A DNA stretch of 64,000 nucleotides from Oscillospiraceae bacterium (GCA_017861365.1 JAGFXR010000008.1:1-64000); one strand, 5' to 3'. Shown: positions 25,888 to 35,709, numbered from the stretch's first letter. A program made the numbers and translations. Notes: generated from the sequence alone by a model not told the origin.

Positions 25888-26889
25888 TTAGACCCAGCTA
25901 TCCTCAATTTCATGCTTTTTGGCGCGGGTCATCAGCTCTGTAATCACACTGCGTACGTCTTTTCCCTGATACAAAACCTGATAGGCCGACTCGGTGATCG
26001 GCATCTCCACTCCCGCTTTGTCCGCCAGCGCCTTCCCGTTGGCGGCGGCATAATAGCCCTCTACCACCGCGCCGATTTCCGCCACAGCCTCCTGGGGAGA
26101 CTTTCCCTGTCCAATGAGGATTCCGGCTCTGCGGTTGCGGGAGTGCATGGAGGTGCAGGTCACAATCAGATCCCCCAGACCGGCCAGTCCGGCGAAGGTC
26201 TCCTTTTTTCCGCCCAGAGCCACACCCAGCCGGGCGATTTCCGTCAGCCCCCGGGTCATCAGCATCGCCTTGGTGTTGTCGCCAAAGCCCATCCCGTCGC
26301 AGCAGCCGGCGGCCAGCGCCACCACGTTCTTCAGCGCCGCGCCCAGCTCCACGCCTACAATATCTGAGGACGCATACACCCGGAAACGCTCACTCATGAA
26401 TAAATCCTGCACCAGCTCCGCCGCTTCAATATCATCCGAGGCGGAAACGCAGCCCGTGGGGATGCGCTTTCCCACCTCCTCGGCGTGAGAGGGGCCGGAG
26501 AGGCAGACCACGGGGAAATCCCCCCCGGTCTCCTGCCGGACAATCTGAGACATGCGCAGAGAGGTATCACGCTCAATACCCTTGGAGGCCATAATGAGTA
26601 TGGTTCCTTGCTCTAAAAAAGGCGTAAGCCGACGGACTGTTTCACGCACCGCGAAGGAGGGCGTGGCCAGCACAACGGCGCCGCAGCCCCCGGCGGCGGA
26701 CAGCTCCGCGGACAGGCGCAGCCGCTCAGGCAGAGCAACACCCGCAAGCGCCGGGTTTTCCCGGGTACGCTCCATCTGGAGGCATTTATCCTCCCTGCGG
26801 CACCACAGGGCAACCTCGTGCCCGTTGTCCGCCAGCACCATCGCCAGGGCCGTTCCCCATCCGCCGCTTCCGATGACCGCGGTTTTCAT
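25888..26889 (-). CDS. gpsA: NAD(P)-dependent glycerol-3-phosphate dehydrogenase
   Basis: 333 aa. Rossmann motif VIGSGGWGTALA, the catalytic Lys region ALKNVVALAAG and GDNTKAMLMTRG are present. It makes sn-glycerol 3-phosphate for phospholipid synthesis. AAGGAAAC precedes the ATG, which overlaps the stop of plsY (the next enzyme of the pathway) by 4 nt. Confidence 0.96.
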   Translation of the reverse strand: MKTAVIGSGGWGTALAMVLADNGHEVALWCRREDKCLQMERTRENPALAGVALPERLRLSAELSAAGGCGAVVLATPSFAVRETVRRLTPFLEQGTILIMASKGIERDTSLRMSQIVRQETGGDFPVVCLSGPSHAEEVGKRIPTGCVSASDDIEAAELVQDLFMSERFRVYASSDIVGVELGAALKNVVALAAGCCDGMGFGDNTKAMLMTRGLTEIARLGVALGGKKETFAGLAGLGDLIVTCTSMHSRNRRAGILIGQGKSPQEAVAEIGAVVEGYYAAANGKALADKAGVEMPITESAYQVLYQGKDVRSVITELMTRAKKHEIEDSWV

Positions 26890-27548
26890 TTTGTTTCCTT
26901 CTTTCTGTGGAAGCTGAATTTCGACTCTTCCCCTCTCAGAATGCGGCGGAGATTTCCCCTGTGCTTCCAGACAATCAGCACACCGCAGACAGCAGAGCAC
27001 AGCAGGATCAGAGGCTCCTGGTAGACAAACCATGAGATGAACGGAAGTGATCCCCCCGCCCAGATGGAACCCAGCGAAATCCATTTGGTCAGAGCGGACA
27101 GCAGTAAGAAGCCGCCCCACACCACCAGTGTCACCCGCCAGTCCAGCATGAGGGCGAGCGTGCCGCCGGAGAGAATACCCTTTCCGCCCTTAAAGCCGAA
27201 CATCAGAGGAAACATATGCCCGATCATGCAGAACATGCCGCCCATATATTTCCCCACATCAGGCGCGTTTAAAATTGCTCCAAACACCGCCATGCCAATC
27301 AGCACCGCGAAAACAGCCTTCATCATGTCGGTCAGAATGACCACAAGGGTCAGCTTGCCGCCAAAAACACGGTAAAAATTGGTCAGTCCGGCATTGCCGC
27401 TGCCATGGCTTCGAATGTCGTTTTTTAAAATATATTTGGAAACAATCACCGCGCCGTTAAGACAGCCCAGCAGATAGGACGCCACCGCCACGCCGATCAC
27501 GCTCAACGCCAGAATAAGATAACTTGATATCAGCATTGGGTCAGCCAT
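26886..27548 (-). CDS. plsY: Acyl-phosphate:glycerol-3-phosphate acyltransferase
   Basis: 220 aa polytopic membrane protein. Conserved loops LGCLNGA, SHGSGNAGLTNFYRVFG and FGFKGGKG are visible. It acylates the glycerol 3-phosphate made by GpsA, using acyl-phosphate. GAGGTAACTGCG precedes the ATG, 5 nt after the der stop. Confidence 0.95.
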   Translation of the reverse strand: MADPMLISSYLILALSVIGVAVASYLLGCLNGAVIVSKYILKNDIRSHGSGNAGLTNFYRVFGGKLTLVVILTDMMKAVFAVLIGMAVFGAILNAPDVGKYMGGMFCMIGHMFPLMFGFKGGKGILSGGTLALMLDWRVTLVVWGGFLLLSALTKWISLGSIWAGGSLPFISWFVYQEPLILLCSAVCGVLIVWKHRGNLRRILRGEESKFSFHRKKETK

Positions 27549-27553
27549 CGCAG

Positions 27554-28891
27554 TTACCTCATTTCGTAGTCTTGATCACCCTTTTGGCGAATGGTCAGCT
27601 TGACGGGAGTTCCCTCCAGGCCGAAGGTATTTCGGATCTGATTTTCCAGATAGCGCCGATAGGAAAAGTGAAACAGCTGCGCGTCGTTGCAGAAAATGAC
27701 AAAATGAGGCGGCTTTACGCCGATCTGGGTCATATAATAGACCTTCAGCCGTTTTCCTTTATCCGTGGGCGGCTGTACCCGGGCCGTTGCGTCCGCCAGC
27801 ACATTGTTGAGGGTGCCGGTGGTAATGCGCATGGCCGCCTGATCCGCCACATAATTGATGAGCTCAAACAGGCGTGGTACCCGCTGCCCCGTGAGGGCGG
27901 AGATAAACAGCACCGGCGCGTAGGTCATATACGACAAATCCCGGCGGATATCCTCCCGCATGCGGTCCATGGTCTTGTCGTCCTTTTCCACGGTGTCCCA
28001 TTTGTTGACCACGATAATACTGGCCTTGCCCGCGTCATGGGCAAGCCCCGCAACCTTGGTATCCTGCTCCGTCACGCCGTCGCCCGCGTCAATCATAATC
28101 AGGCAGACATCGGCCCGTTCAATGGCCATGGTGGCCCGGAGCACGGAGAATTTTTCAATTCGGTCGTCCACCTTGGCTTTTTTCCGCATTCCGGCGGTGT
28201 CGATCAGCAAATATTTCCCCTGCTCGTTTTCAAAAAAGCTGTCCACCGCATCCCGGGTGGTTCCCGCCACACTGCTGACGATGACCCGTTCCTCTCCGAG
28301 AATGCGGTTAACCAGAGAGGATTTGCCCACATTGGGCTTTCCGATCAGGGCAACCTTGATGACGTCGGAGGCAGACTCTTCCTCATCCTCGGGCGGGAAG
28401 TGCTCCAGACAGGCATCCAGCAAGTCGCCCGTGCCGTGGCCGTGTACAGCGGAAACCGGAAAGGGATCACCCAGGCCCAGATTATAAAATTCATAAATAT
28501 CGGGGTTGGTGGGTCCGGTCTGGTCAGTCTTGTTCACCGCCAGCACAACCGGCTTCCTGGACCGGAGCAGCATTCCGGCCACCTCCTGGTCGGCGGAGGT
28601 CATGCCGGTTTTGATGTCGCAGACAAAAACAATCACCGTCGCGTTGTCAATGGCAATCTCCGCCTGCTCCCGCATAAAACTCAAAATCTGGTCGTCGGTT
28701 CCCGGCTCGATTCCGCCGGTATCCACAATGTCAAAGCTGCGCCCGTTCCAATCGCAGGGGGCGTAAAGGCGGTCGCGGGTCACGCCGGGGGTGTCCTCCA
28801 CAATGGAGAGACGCTGCCCCGCCAGTTTGTTAAAGAGCATGGACTTGCCGACGTTGGGGCGGCCCACAATGGCCACGAGAGGTCTCGCCAC
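27554..28891 (-). CDS. der: Ribosome biogenesis GTPase Der (EngA)
   Basis: 445 aa. Two tandem GTPase domains (GRPNVGKS near residue 9 and GKPNVGKSSL near 185), each with DTxG, NKxD-type motifs, and a C-terminal KH-like domain. It acts in 50S subunit assembly. The GTG start lies 7 nt after AAGGAGGGG; longer in-frame extensions lack such a site. The plsY and gpsA genes follow in one operon, a conserved Firmicutes order. Confidence 0.96.
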   Translation of the reverse strand: MARPLVAIVGRPNVGKSMLFNKLAGQRLSIVEDTPGVTRDRLYAPCDWNGRSFDIVDTGGIEPGTDDQILSFMREQAEIAIDNATVIVFVCDIKTGMTSADQEVAGMLLRSRKPVVLAVNKTDQTGPTNPDIYEFYNLGLGDPFPVSAVHGHGTGDLLDACLEHFPPEDEEESASDVIKVALIGKPNVGKSSLVNRILGEERVIVSSVAGTTRDAVDSFFENEQGKYLLIDTAGMRKKAKVDDRIEKFSVLRATMAIERADVCLIMIDAGDGVTEQDTKVAGLAHDAGKASIIVVNKWDTVEKDDKTMDRMREDIRRDLSYMTYAPVLFISALTGQRVPRLFELINYVADQAAMRITTGTLNNVLADATARVQPPTDKGKRLKVYYMTQIGVKPPHFVIFCNDAQLFHFSYRRYLENQIRNTFGLEGTPVKLTIRQKGDQDYEMR

Positions 28892-28968
28892 GCAATCCCC
28901 TCCTTTCAATGTCTCATTCGCCTGAACCGGAGGCGGATCAATCCTATTGTTGGTATTCCTGCGGTTAA

Positions 28969-28996
28969 GTATTACACGTTTCTCAACGGCTGTCAA
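28969..28996 (-). promoter_or_regulatory. Promoter of der-plsY-gpsA
   Basis: Minus-strand TTGACA, a 16-nt spacer and TAATAC, 78 nt upstream of the GTG of der and just past the rpmF terminator. Confidence 0.55.
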
Positions 28997-28999
28997 CGC

Positions 29000-29026
29000 A
29001 AAAGAAAAGAGAGGGAATCCCCTCTC
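29000..29026 (-). terminator. Terminator after rpmF
   Basis: Stem GAGAGGG/CCCTCTC followed on the minus strand by TTTTCTTTT. Confidence 0.8.
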
Positions 29027-29041
29027 CTTCCAGCTATGCGC

Positions 29042-29230
29042 TTACTTGCTCGCCTCGACAGCTCCGAACTCCCTGCCATTGTAAGTCATGCAGGACTTGC
29101 ACATACGATGGGGAAGACGGTATGCGCCGCACTTGGGACATTTGTTCAGACTGAGAGCCTCCAGCTTCCAGACGGCGCTGCGGCGCTTATTACGACGCTG
29201 TTTGGACACTTTACTTTTAGGGACCGCCAT
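29042..29230 (-). CDS. rpmF: Ribosomal protein L32
   Basis: 62 aa. MAVPKSKVSKQRRNKRR is at the N-terminus, and a zinc ribbon (CPKCGAYRLPHRMCKSC) binds one metal. GGAGGTG precedes the start. Paired with the DUF177 gene, as in most bacteria. Confidence 0.97.
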   Translation of the reverse strand: MAVPKSKVSKQRRNKRRSAVWKLEALSLNKCPKCGAYRLPHRMCKSCMTYNGREFGAVEASK

Positions 29231-29276
29231 ATATTGACACCTCCTTTAAGGTCAATGCCCACAACAGGCATATCAT

Positions 29277-29771
29277 CTATTTCTCAAAAAATCCGGCCAA
29301 CCCGGCCAAACGGGGGTCTACTTCTTTTTTGCAGGAGCAGGGGAATTCGTTGAGATCCACCCCACAGCCGGGACACAAGCCCTTGCAGTCCTCCCTGCAG
29401 AGGATTTTGGTATCCATCGCGAGTATGAACGCCTCGGTCATCAGTTCGTCCACAGCGAGCTGAGTTCCCTCCAGCAGAATAATGTCGTCGTTGTCCTCGT
29501 CCTCCAGCTGCGTGGCCAGCAGGGTCTCATAGGGCACCCTCTTTTCACGGAAAAACCGCTTTCCGCAACGGTCACAGACCAGCTCCAGCTGCGTCGCCGC
29601 CTCCGCAGTCAGCACCAGAGCGCCCGCCGTATTCCGCACCACGCCGCGAACTGACACGGGGTTTACCGCCGGGCGGCTGCCGTTCCAGTCCAGCTCCGAT
29701 AAATCCAAAGTGAAGTCAAAAGGGACACTGGCGCCGGGGACATATATTATGTCTTTTAAGTCAAGCCTCAT
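29277..29771 (-). CDS. DUF177 (YceD-like) protein
   Basis: 164 aa. C-terminal metal-binding cysteines (CREDCKGLCPGCGVDLN) and an internal CDRCG motif are typical of YceD/DUF177 proteins, which are linked to large-subunit rRNA/L32 metabolism. An upstream alternative start (GTG at 29786) is less likely than the ATG at 29771 with GAGG 8 nt before it. Cotranscribed with rpmF. Confidence 0.9.
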   Translation of the reverse strand: MRLDLKDIIYVPGASVPFDFTLDLSELDWNGSRPAVNPVSVRGVVRNTAGALVLTAEAATQLELVCDRCGKRFFREKRVPYETLLATQLEDEDNDDIILLEGTQLAVDELMTEAFILAMDTKILCREDCKGLCPGCGVDLNEFPCSCKKEVDPRLAGLAGFFEK

Positions 29772-29800
29772 AACGATACCTCGCACAAGATACAGCGATC

Positions 29801-29829
29801 ATTATAAAGAATAATCCTGCCCTTGTCAA
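29801..29829 (-). promoter_or_regulatory. Strong promoter of DUF177-rpmF
   Basis: Minus-strand consensus TTGACA, a 17-nt spacer and TATAAT. Confidence 0.85.
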
Positions 29830-29970
29830 ATACTTTCTTCCATGTTTCTTTTTTTATTTTTTATGATATGATAGTATCGGTTAAAGCAGCGAACCTTTTT
29901 CCACTTCAACTGATATCCGTCAGAGCGACCATATGCGTCGTTCGGGGAACGCAACGAAATGAGGAACACC

Positions 29971-30936
29971 ATGAAGGAATACACCATCGGACAGAATGAC
30001 GGCGGACAGCGGCTGGACCGCTGGCTCTCCAAAACCGTGCCTCTCCTGCCCGCGCCTCTTGCCCAAAAATACATCCGCCTTAAGAGGGTCAAGCTCAACG
30101 GAAAGGGCGCCAAGCGGGATACCCGCCTGAGTCGGGGTGATCTGCTTCAACTATACATTAACGACGAGTTTTTTGAGTCTCCCAGCCGCGAAAACGCGTT
30201 TTTATCCATATTTAAACCCCTGCTTGATATTGTCTATGAGGATGAAAACCTGCTTCTTCTGAACAAGCGGCCCGGCCTTCTGTGCCATCCCGATGATCAG
30301 GAGCGGGTCAATACCCTCATTACCCATATCCAAGCCTATCTCTATCAAAAAAAGGAGTGGTCTCCCTATGAGGAGCATTCCTTCTCCCCCGCCCTGTGCA
30401 ACCGGATTGACCGCAACACTGGCGGTATCGTCATCGCCGCGAAGAATGCGGAGGCTCTTCGCATCATGAACCAGAAAATCAGGGATCGGGAACTGGGGAA
30501 ATACTATCTTGCCGTCATTCACGGTAAAATGAATCCGCCCTCCGGCCGGTTGGAGGGCTTTCTCCTGAAGGATGAGGCCAAGAAGCAGGTATCCGTTTAC
30601 AGCAAGCCGGTTCCCGGCGGACGTTCCGCCGTCACCCTGTACCAAACGCTTGCTGTGAAGGACGGGCTCTCGCTGGTGAAGTGCGAGCTGATTACCGGCA
30701 GAACCCATCAGATTCGGGCCCAGTTCGCCAACGCGGGCCATCCCCTTCTGGGGGACGGAAAATACGGACGGGAGCGTGACAACCGGCAGTATGACCGCAG
30801 CTATCAGGCGCTCTATTCCTATAAGCTGGTTTTTTCCTTTACCACCGACGGGGGAATCCTCAACCAGCTCAACGGAACCTCATGGATCATTGAACCGATT
30901 GATTTTGTAGCTCAATACTTTCCGGAATTTTATTGA
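29971..30936 (+). CDS. RluA/RluD-family 23S rRNA or tRNA pseudouridine synthase
   Basis: 321 aa. An N-terminal S4-like RNA-binding domain (LDRWLSKTVP..., KRVKLNGKGAK) precedes the synthase domain with catalytic Asp in NRIDRNTGG, and GRTHQIRAQFA. The target uridine cannot be told. GAGG sits 7 nt before the ATG at 29971; the ATG at 29959 lacks a good site. Monocistronic. Confidence 0.92.
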   Translation: MKEYTIGQNDGGQRLDRWLSKTVPLLPAPLAQKYIRLKRVKLNGKGAKRDTRLSRGDLLQLYINDEFFESPSRENAFLSIFKPLLDIVYEDENLLLLNKRPGLLCHPDDQERVNTLITHIQAYLYQKKEWSPYEEHSFSPALCNRIDRNTGGIVIAAKNAEALRIMNQKIRDRELGKYYLAVIHGKMNPPSGRLEGFLLKDEAKKQVSVYSKPVPGGRSAVTLYQTLAVKDGLSLVKCELITGRTHQIRAQFANAGHPLLGDGKYGRERDNRQYDRSYQALYSYKLVFSFTTDGGILNQLNGTSWIIEPIDFVAQYFPEFY

Positions 30937-30961
30937 CTTTTCAACCCCGGCACCGTATAGT
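30933..30961 (+). promoter_or_regulatory. Promoter of the thioesterase gene
   Basis: TTGACT, a 17-nt spacer and TATAGT. The -35 box overlaps the stop codon of the upstream pseudouridine synthase. Confidence 0.65.
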
Positions 30962-31063
30962 GTATGTTGTTGATTTTTGCAATTTTTCGTTGTTTCAGCC
31001 AATCAAGCTTTGACCTTTTCAGGTAAATAAGCCATCCGAATATTGTGAACAGGAGTCATCATT

Positions 31064-31456
31064 ATGTCAATTGAAATTGGATTAAAAGGCCGATCCGACA
31101 CGGTGGTCACCCCGCAGAATACCGCCGACGCCATTGGTTCCGGTCTGGTCCCTGTGTTTGCCACCCCTTATATGATCGCGTTAATGGAGAATGCAGCCTC
31201 CACCGCGCTCACCGCTTTTCTCGACCCAGGGCAGGGCTCTGTGGGCACCAAATTGACCGTGACCCACGACTCCGCAACCCCCATTGGAATGAAGGTCTGG
31301 GCCGAGGCCGAGGTCACCGCGGTAAACGGCAAGCAGATCACCTTCGATGTGAAGGCCTTTGACGAGAAGGGTCCCATCGGCGCTGGAACCCACGAGCGCT
31401 TTCTCATTACGGTAGACCGCTTTCTGGACAAGGCTACCAAGAAGCTGGACACATAA
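31064..31456 (+). CDS. FlK-like hotdog-fold thioesterase
   Basis: 130 aa single hotdog domain. The pattern FATPYMIALMENAA followed by VGTKLTVTHDSATPIG resembles fluoroacetyl-CoA thioesterase-type proteins, where Thr, Glu and His form the active site (Thr in ATP, Glu in MENAA, His in THDS). In gut bacteria the family likely hydrolyses small acyl-CoAs; the substrate is unknown. It stands alone between its own promoter and a strong terminator. Confidence 0.85.
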   Translation: MSIEIGLKGRSDTVVTPQNTADAIGSGLVPVFATPYMIALMENAASTALTAFLDPGQGSVGTKLTVTHDSATPIGMKVWAEAEVTAVNGKQITFDVKAFDEKGPIGAGTHERFLITVDRFLDKATKKLDT

Positions 31457-31471
31457 CAGTTGTATCACAGG

Positions 31472-31524
31472 AACACAGAAGGGGTGCTGAACTGACATAG
31501 TTTGGCACCCCTTCTGTGTTTCCC
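31472..31524 (+). terminator. Intrinsic terminator after the thioesterase
   Basis: A 16-bp stem (AACACAGAAGGGGTGC with its complement) with a 17-nt loop, ending in TTT. Confidence 0.85.
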
Positions 31525-31583
31525 ACTCTACGCCGGTACAGGTATCCCGTGACGCATATATGGCGATACGCCCCAGAGGCCGC

Positions 31584-31946
31584 TTAACCCCGCGCTCTGG
31601 AAATCTGATCAACAAGGTCGTCGATCAGATCGTCGATGTCCTGATCCAGGAAATCAATCTCCTGGTCATAATATCTCACCTTATAGGTATAGAGCACATC
31701 CAGAAGATCCCGGAGATAGCTGATCTGATCCTCAATATTGGTCTCCTCTTCCGCCAGCTTCCGGTATTTTTCGACTCCCGGCAAATAATAATTTTTCAGA
31801 AAACTTTTCGTCTGGATAAGGCAGCCGTCGCATAACCCCAAATCATTTGAAAAATTATCGGAAGAGAGTGGCACCCCGCATAATTTGCAGTCACAAACGC
31901 CGTCTTCGGACTCAGTGCGCGTATCCTTGCTTGTAAAGAATCCCAT
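31584..31946 (-). CDS. Hypothetical zinc-ribbon/coiled-coil protein
   Basis: 120 aa, very acidic. The N-terminal region has paired cysteines (CDCKLCG and GLCDGC) suggesting a zinc-binding domain; the C-terminal two thirds are helical and Asp/Glu-rich (DFLDQDIDDLIDDL). GAGGA supports the ATG at 31946. Function unknown. It sits 122 nt upstream of, and on the same strand as... no: it follows nothing obvious and the hydrogenase-like sensor lies upstream on the same strand, so cotranscription with that is not indicated because this gene lies downstream of it by 122 nt only in map order. Confidence 0.7.
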   Translation of the reverse strand: MGFFTSKDTRTESEDGVCDCKLCGVPLSSDNFSNDLGLCDGCLIQTKSFLKNYYLPGVEKYRKLAEEETNIEDQISYLRDLLDVLYTYKVRYYDQEIDFLDQDIDDLIDDLVDQISRARG

Positions 31947-32068
31947 ATATAATATCCTCACTTCTTTGTGGTCTCACACATGCCCGTCAGGGACATTGTA
32001 CCACAATTTAATCCTCAATATAATACCTGTCAAAACAATTCTTCGGCGCGGCGGCATCCTGCAAATCG

Positions 32069-33946
32069 TTACAGCGACGTATGCAGCAGAGAGTTTGCGG
32101 TAGCAACAATGTCCTGATACTTAGTTGTCAGCTCATCGGTCGTCTCCGATACTGTTTTGATGTACTGGTCAATCTGGGCAAGCTCCTGATTGACCCGATC
32201 TGTGATTTTCACAATTTCATTGATTCCCTTGACCAGTTTTTCCTCGTCCAATTTCGTGGAATTGGCGGCTTCCTTTGTTTTCTCAGCCAGGCTTTTCACT
32301 TCCTGCGCCACAACAGAGAAGCCTTTTCCCGCTGTGCCGGCCCTGGCGGCCTCGATGGACGCATTGAGCGACAGCAAATTCGTCTGCTCCGCAATTGCAA
32401 TAATTTCAGACGCCACGGTTCCAAAATTCAAAATATTCGCTTTGATGTAAGAAATTTTTTTTTCCAGCTCATGATACATATCCAGGAGTTGTCCGGTATC
32501 ACCGGCAATATCGGTCACGTTGCGTTTGTTGTCCTCCGTGGCCGTCGCAACCGCATCCATCGCGGCGATAATATTGCTCACCGTGTTGGTCAAATCGTGG
32601 TAGTCCCGTTCCCGTTCTTCATTCATGGACAAAATTTCGTGATTTTTCACCTCGATATTCTGCTTTTCCATCTCCACCTGCGCCGCGTTATACTCCATGC
32701 AATTCTCCGGATGGTTGTCCCCCGCAAAAATCGCTTCCGCCATAAGCTGGCAGGAGCCATATCCGCAAGCGCTGCAATTTTTCTTCCGGGATTCCGGCGT
32801 GGTTTTGTGCATGTTTAAAAAGATTTCATTAGACTGGCTTTCTGTCAGCTTTTCTCTCTGTTCCAGCAATTCCGTCGTATATCGTCTCCTGAAATCGTCC
32901 AGCTTCAGCGTTTTATCAAAGAACTTCAATAATTTTCCCGGCTTCTGCTTGTATACGCCGATTTTTTTCTGTCTGAGCTCGTTCGTCCGCTTCTCAATAT
33001 CGGTAATATCCATCTCCCTGGTGGTTCCCGTACCGTAATTGCAGCCGAAGGCACAGTTTAAAACATCCACCAGAAGCGGATTTACTTTTTTTGCCGAAAC
33101 TCTTCTTCCATATTCGTCCAGATACCGGTAGGCGTGATCCGTTCCCTCAATCTGCTTGACCCACGCGTCCTTGATATAATGGTTGACATTCTCCTTCAGT
33201 CCGCCGGGCAGGCTGTAAATCTCTCCGAGGCTATATCCCTGCTGATCAAAATCATACTCCTGGCAGGAATTAAGATTAACTCCCTGCTCCTGGCAATACT
33301 GCATCAGCTTCTGAAAGGTCACATTGTACTCAATAAGCCCATGCGTATTGGGATCATGAATTTCGGACGACTTGGCAACACAGGGCGAAAGAAATGCCAG
33401 CGCTTCATCTTTTTTCAAATATTTTTTAATATAAACAGCCATGCACATCATAGGGCTGTGAATCGGTGACAGCTTTTCTATCATGCCTGTTTGATATTTT
33501 TGCATATAGTTTACCACCGCCGGACAGGGCTGGGCTATGATCGACGACAAGCCGTCCTGTTCAATTGCCCTCAAATAGCCCCACGTGGTAATATCCGCCC
33601 CAAAGGAAACGTCATAAAATTCGCGAACCCCAAGCGATTTTAAATATCCGAGTATTTTTTGATAGTGCTCGTAATTGGTCTTAAGAGCTGGCGCGGCAAT
33701 GACGGAAATCGACTTTTTCCCCTTTAAATCCTGGATAAACCGCACTGTGTCGTCCTCATAGAACCGGGCAAGATGATCGCAGACCTCCAGGCATTTGCCG
33801 CACACAATACATTTTTCCTCATTGATCCGCGTTTTGCTTTTTCCCTGTACCAAATAAGAAACATTTGCCTCCTTCACCGGGCAATTGGCAATGCATTTAT
33901 TGCATCCGGTGCAGTTTTCCTCCCTGAGCTTAATAACAGTTTTCAA
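32069..33946 (-). CDS. [Fe-Fe]-hydrogenase-domain chemoreceptor-like sensor
   Basis: 625 aa soluble protein. Two 4Fe-4S ferredoxin motifs (C12-C22, C46-C56) precede a hydrogenase large-subunit domain whose four H-cluster cysteines are present: C141 in AQPCPA, C189 in [10 protein letters not shown]298 and C302 in NCAFGCNYG. Lys192 and Glu195 of the PCxxKxxE motif remain, but the proton-relay Cys next to C141 is Pro. A further Fe-S motif (C391, C394, C399, C416) is followed by a methyl-accepting chemotaxis signalling domain with [18 protein letters not shown]. No membrane segment. TTG start behind GGGAGGA. It probably senses H2 or redox state and signals through CheA-type or other partners, none of which are nearby. 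Confidence 0.85.
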   Translation of the reverse strand: MKTVIKLREENCTGCNKCIANCPVKEANVSYLVQGKSKTRINEEKCIVCGKCLEVCDHLARFYEDDTVRFIQDLKGKKSISVIAAPALKTNYEHYQKILGYLKSLGVREFYDVSFGADITTWGYLRAIEQDGLSSIIAQPCPAVVNYMQKYQTGMIEKLSPIHSPMMCMAVYIKKYLKKDEALAFLSPCVAKSSEIHDPNTHGLIEYNVTFQKLMQYCQEQGVNLNSCQEYDFDQQGYSLGEIYSLPGGLKENVNHYIKDAWVKQIEGTDHAYRYLDEYGRRVSAKKVNPLLVDVLNCAFGCNYGTGTTREMDITDIEKRTNELRQKKIGVYKQKPGKLLKFFDKTLKLDDFRRRYTTELLEQREKLTESQSNEIFLNMHKTTPESRKKNCSACGYGSCQLMAEAIFAGDNHPENCMEYNAAQVEMEKQNIEVKNHEILSMNEERERDYHDLTNTVSNIIAAMDAVATATEDNKRNVTDIAGDTGQLLDMYHELEKKISYIKANILNFGTVASEIIAIAEQTNLLSLNASIEAARAGTAGKGFSVVAQEVKSLAEKTKEAANSTKLDEEKLVKGINEIVKITDRVNQELAQIDQYIKTVSETTDELTTKYQDIVATANSLLHTSL

Positions 33947-34182
33947 TAATCTTCCTCCCGCACATAATCCCAACCATTCATGCAGATTTTACTATTTCAT
34001 GATTCAATTGTCCATCTTAATCTATACATTTCAGGAAATTTTCATAAGTGTCTGCCTCGGAAAATTACCTCCCCAAACAGTTGAACACAAAGCGTGATTT
34101 TATGAAAAAATTCAAAAAATAAAAATTTCCTCCCCAAAATCCATCAATCTATGATATACTGATTATAAAAGGAGGTATTATT

Positions 34183-35043
34183 ATGAAAAAAGAGTCGCAC
34201 CATATTATCAGTACCCTTTACAAATACGCTTTTTTGTTGGCCGGCTCCGTAATTGCCGCGGTCGGTCTGGAACTGTTTCTGGTTCCAAACAACATCATTG
34301 ACGGTGGCGTCGTCGGCATATCCATCATCGCAAACTACTTAACCGGCATCCCGCTCGGTTTATTTACGTTTGTTCTGAACATACCTTTCCTGTTCATTGG
34401 TTATAAGCAAATCGGCAAAACATTTGTGATTTCGTCGTTTTTCTCTATTACCATGTTTTCGATCTTCGTCTCGATTTTCCAGCCGATTCCGGGCCTGACC
34501 AGCGACATTCTGCTGGCGACGGTGTTTGGCGGAATTATTCTCGGTGTCGGCGTGGGGATGATTCTGCGCACCGGCGGTTCGCTGGACGGCACCGAAATTG
34601 TCGCCATTATCCTCAACCGGAGCAATCTGCTGTCGGTCGGCCAAATCGTGATGATCATCAATATTTTTATTTACAGTGCCGCCGCTCTCGTGCTGGGCTG
34701 GGAGAGAGCGCTCTATTCCATGCTTGCCTATTTCGTCGCCCATAAGGCCATCGACACGGTGATTCAGGGCTTTGACGAGGCGAAGGCAGTCATGATTATT
34801 TCCGATCACGGCGAGGAAATCGCGGACGCCGTCACGGCCCGTCTGGGCAGAGGAATCACCTTTCTGGAAGGGCGGGGCGGTTTTTCAGGCAACCAAAAGG
34901 TTGTCCTTTATTCAGTGGTCACCCGCCTGGAAATCTCCAAGCTGCGCTCCATTATTCAAAGCATCGATGAAAAAGCGTTTGTCACCATTAACGATGTATC
35001 AGACGTCATGGGCGGAGAATCCAACAAGCGTTCCATCCACTAA
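34183..35043 (+). CDS. YitT-family membrane protein
   Basis: 286 aa: six predicted membrane segments (residues about 10-200; PNNIIDGGVVGIS is characteristic) followed by a C-terminal cytoplasmic DUF2179 domain (GRGITFLEGRGGFSG). A perfect AAAGGAGG lies 8 nt before the ATG. Function of YitT proteins is not established; a transporter role is often supposed. Monocistronic. Confidence 0.9.
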   Translation: MKKESHHIISTLYKYAFLLAGSVIAAVGLELFLVPNNIIDGGVVGISIIANYLTGIPLGLFTFVLNIPFLFIGYKQIGKTFVISSFFSITMFSIFVSIFQPIPGLTSDILLATVFGGIILGVGVGMILRTGGSLDGTEIVAIILNRSNLLSVGQIVMIINIFIYSAAALVLGWERALYSMLAYFVAHKAIDTVIQGFDEAKAVMIISDHGEEIADAVTARLGRGITFLEGRGGFSGNQKVVLYSVVTRLEISKLRSIIQSIDEKAFVTINDVSDVMGGESNKRSIH

Positions 35044-35066
35044 TTAAAAATCATTATATCAGTTAC

Positions 35067-35102
35067 AAAGGCCGCCAAAAGCACTATGCTCCGGCGGCCT
35101 TT
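35067..35102. terminator. Bidirectional terminator
   Basis: AAAGGCCGCC and GGCGGCCTTT arms with a 16-nt loop, between the convergent yitT-like and radical SAM genes. Confidence 0.8.
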
Positions 35103-35106
35103 CACC

Positions 35107-35709
35107 TTACCCCTCATAGGGTCTGATTCGATATTTGACGCCGAGCTTGTCGCAGATGGCTTTGCACTGCTGCTCCTCTTCCTGCGTGATCGTGGTGGCC
35201 ACCGTCGTCATGACCACCTCGGGCACATACTGCCGCGCCTTCCCCGCAAATTCCAGCAAGCCGTCAAAGGCCCGCGCACCGAACCTGCTTTGGGTCAGCG
35301 CGTCGTACTCCTGCGCGTTAGGTGTGTTCAGACTGATGGAAACGCAGTCGATCTTCCCTTCCAAAAGGGGCGTGATATCGGTTCCGTGAATCAGATTTCC
35401 AAGTCCGTTAGTATTGACCCGTATTTTTTTCCCATATGCCTCCTTCACAAAAGAGGCAATTTCCAGCAAATCGTAGATTCTCTCGGTGGGCTCTCCAAAG
35501 CCGCAGAACACAACCTCGGAATACTTCTCCATCGGAAATTTCGAAAATTCCGCCTTTACCTCTTCCACCGTCGGCTCCCGCTCCAGCCACAGGCTGCCCG
35601 ACGCATTGACTTCCTCCATGTTCTGCCTGATGCAAAAGGTGCAGGCGCAGGGACATTGATTGGTCAAATTAACATATAAGCCGTTGTGAACCTCATATAA
35701 AATCGTCAT
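35107..35709 (-). CDS. TatD-linked radical SAM protein
   Basis: 200 aa compact radical SAM enzyme. The 4Fe-4S motif is CACTFC preceded by Cys (CxxxCxxC in NQCPCACTFC), with FCGFGEPTER and RVNTNGLGN as SAM-binding strands. This matches the TatD-family-associated radical SAM group, whose substrate is unknown. AGGAGG precedes the ATG; it follows the pyridoxal kinase gene by 12 nt and is cotranscribed with it. No tatD lies nearby. Confidence 0.85.
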   Translation of the reverse strand: MTILYEVHNGLYVNLTNQCPCACTFCIRQNMEEVNASGSLWLEREPTVEEVKAEFSKFPMEKYSEVVFCGFGEPTERIYDLLEIASFVKEAYGKKIRVNTNGLGNLIHGTDITPLLEGKIDCVSISLNTPNAQEYDALTQSRFGARAFDGLLEFAGKARQYVPEVVMTTVATTITQEEEQQCKAICDKLGVKYRIRPYEG

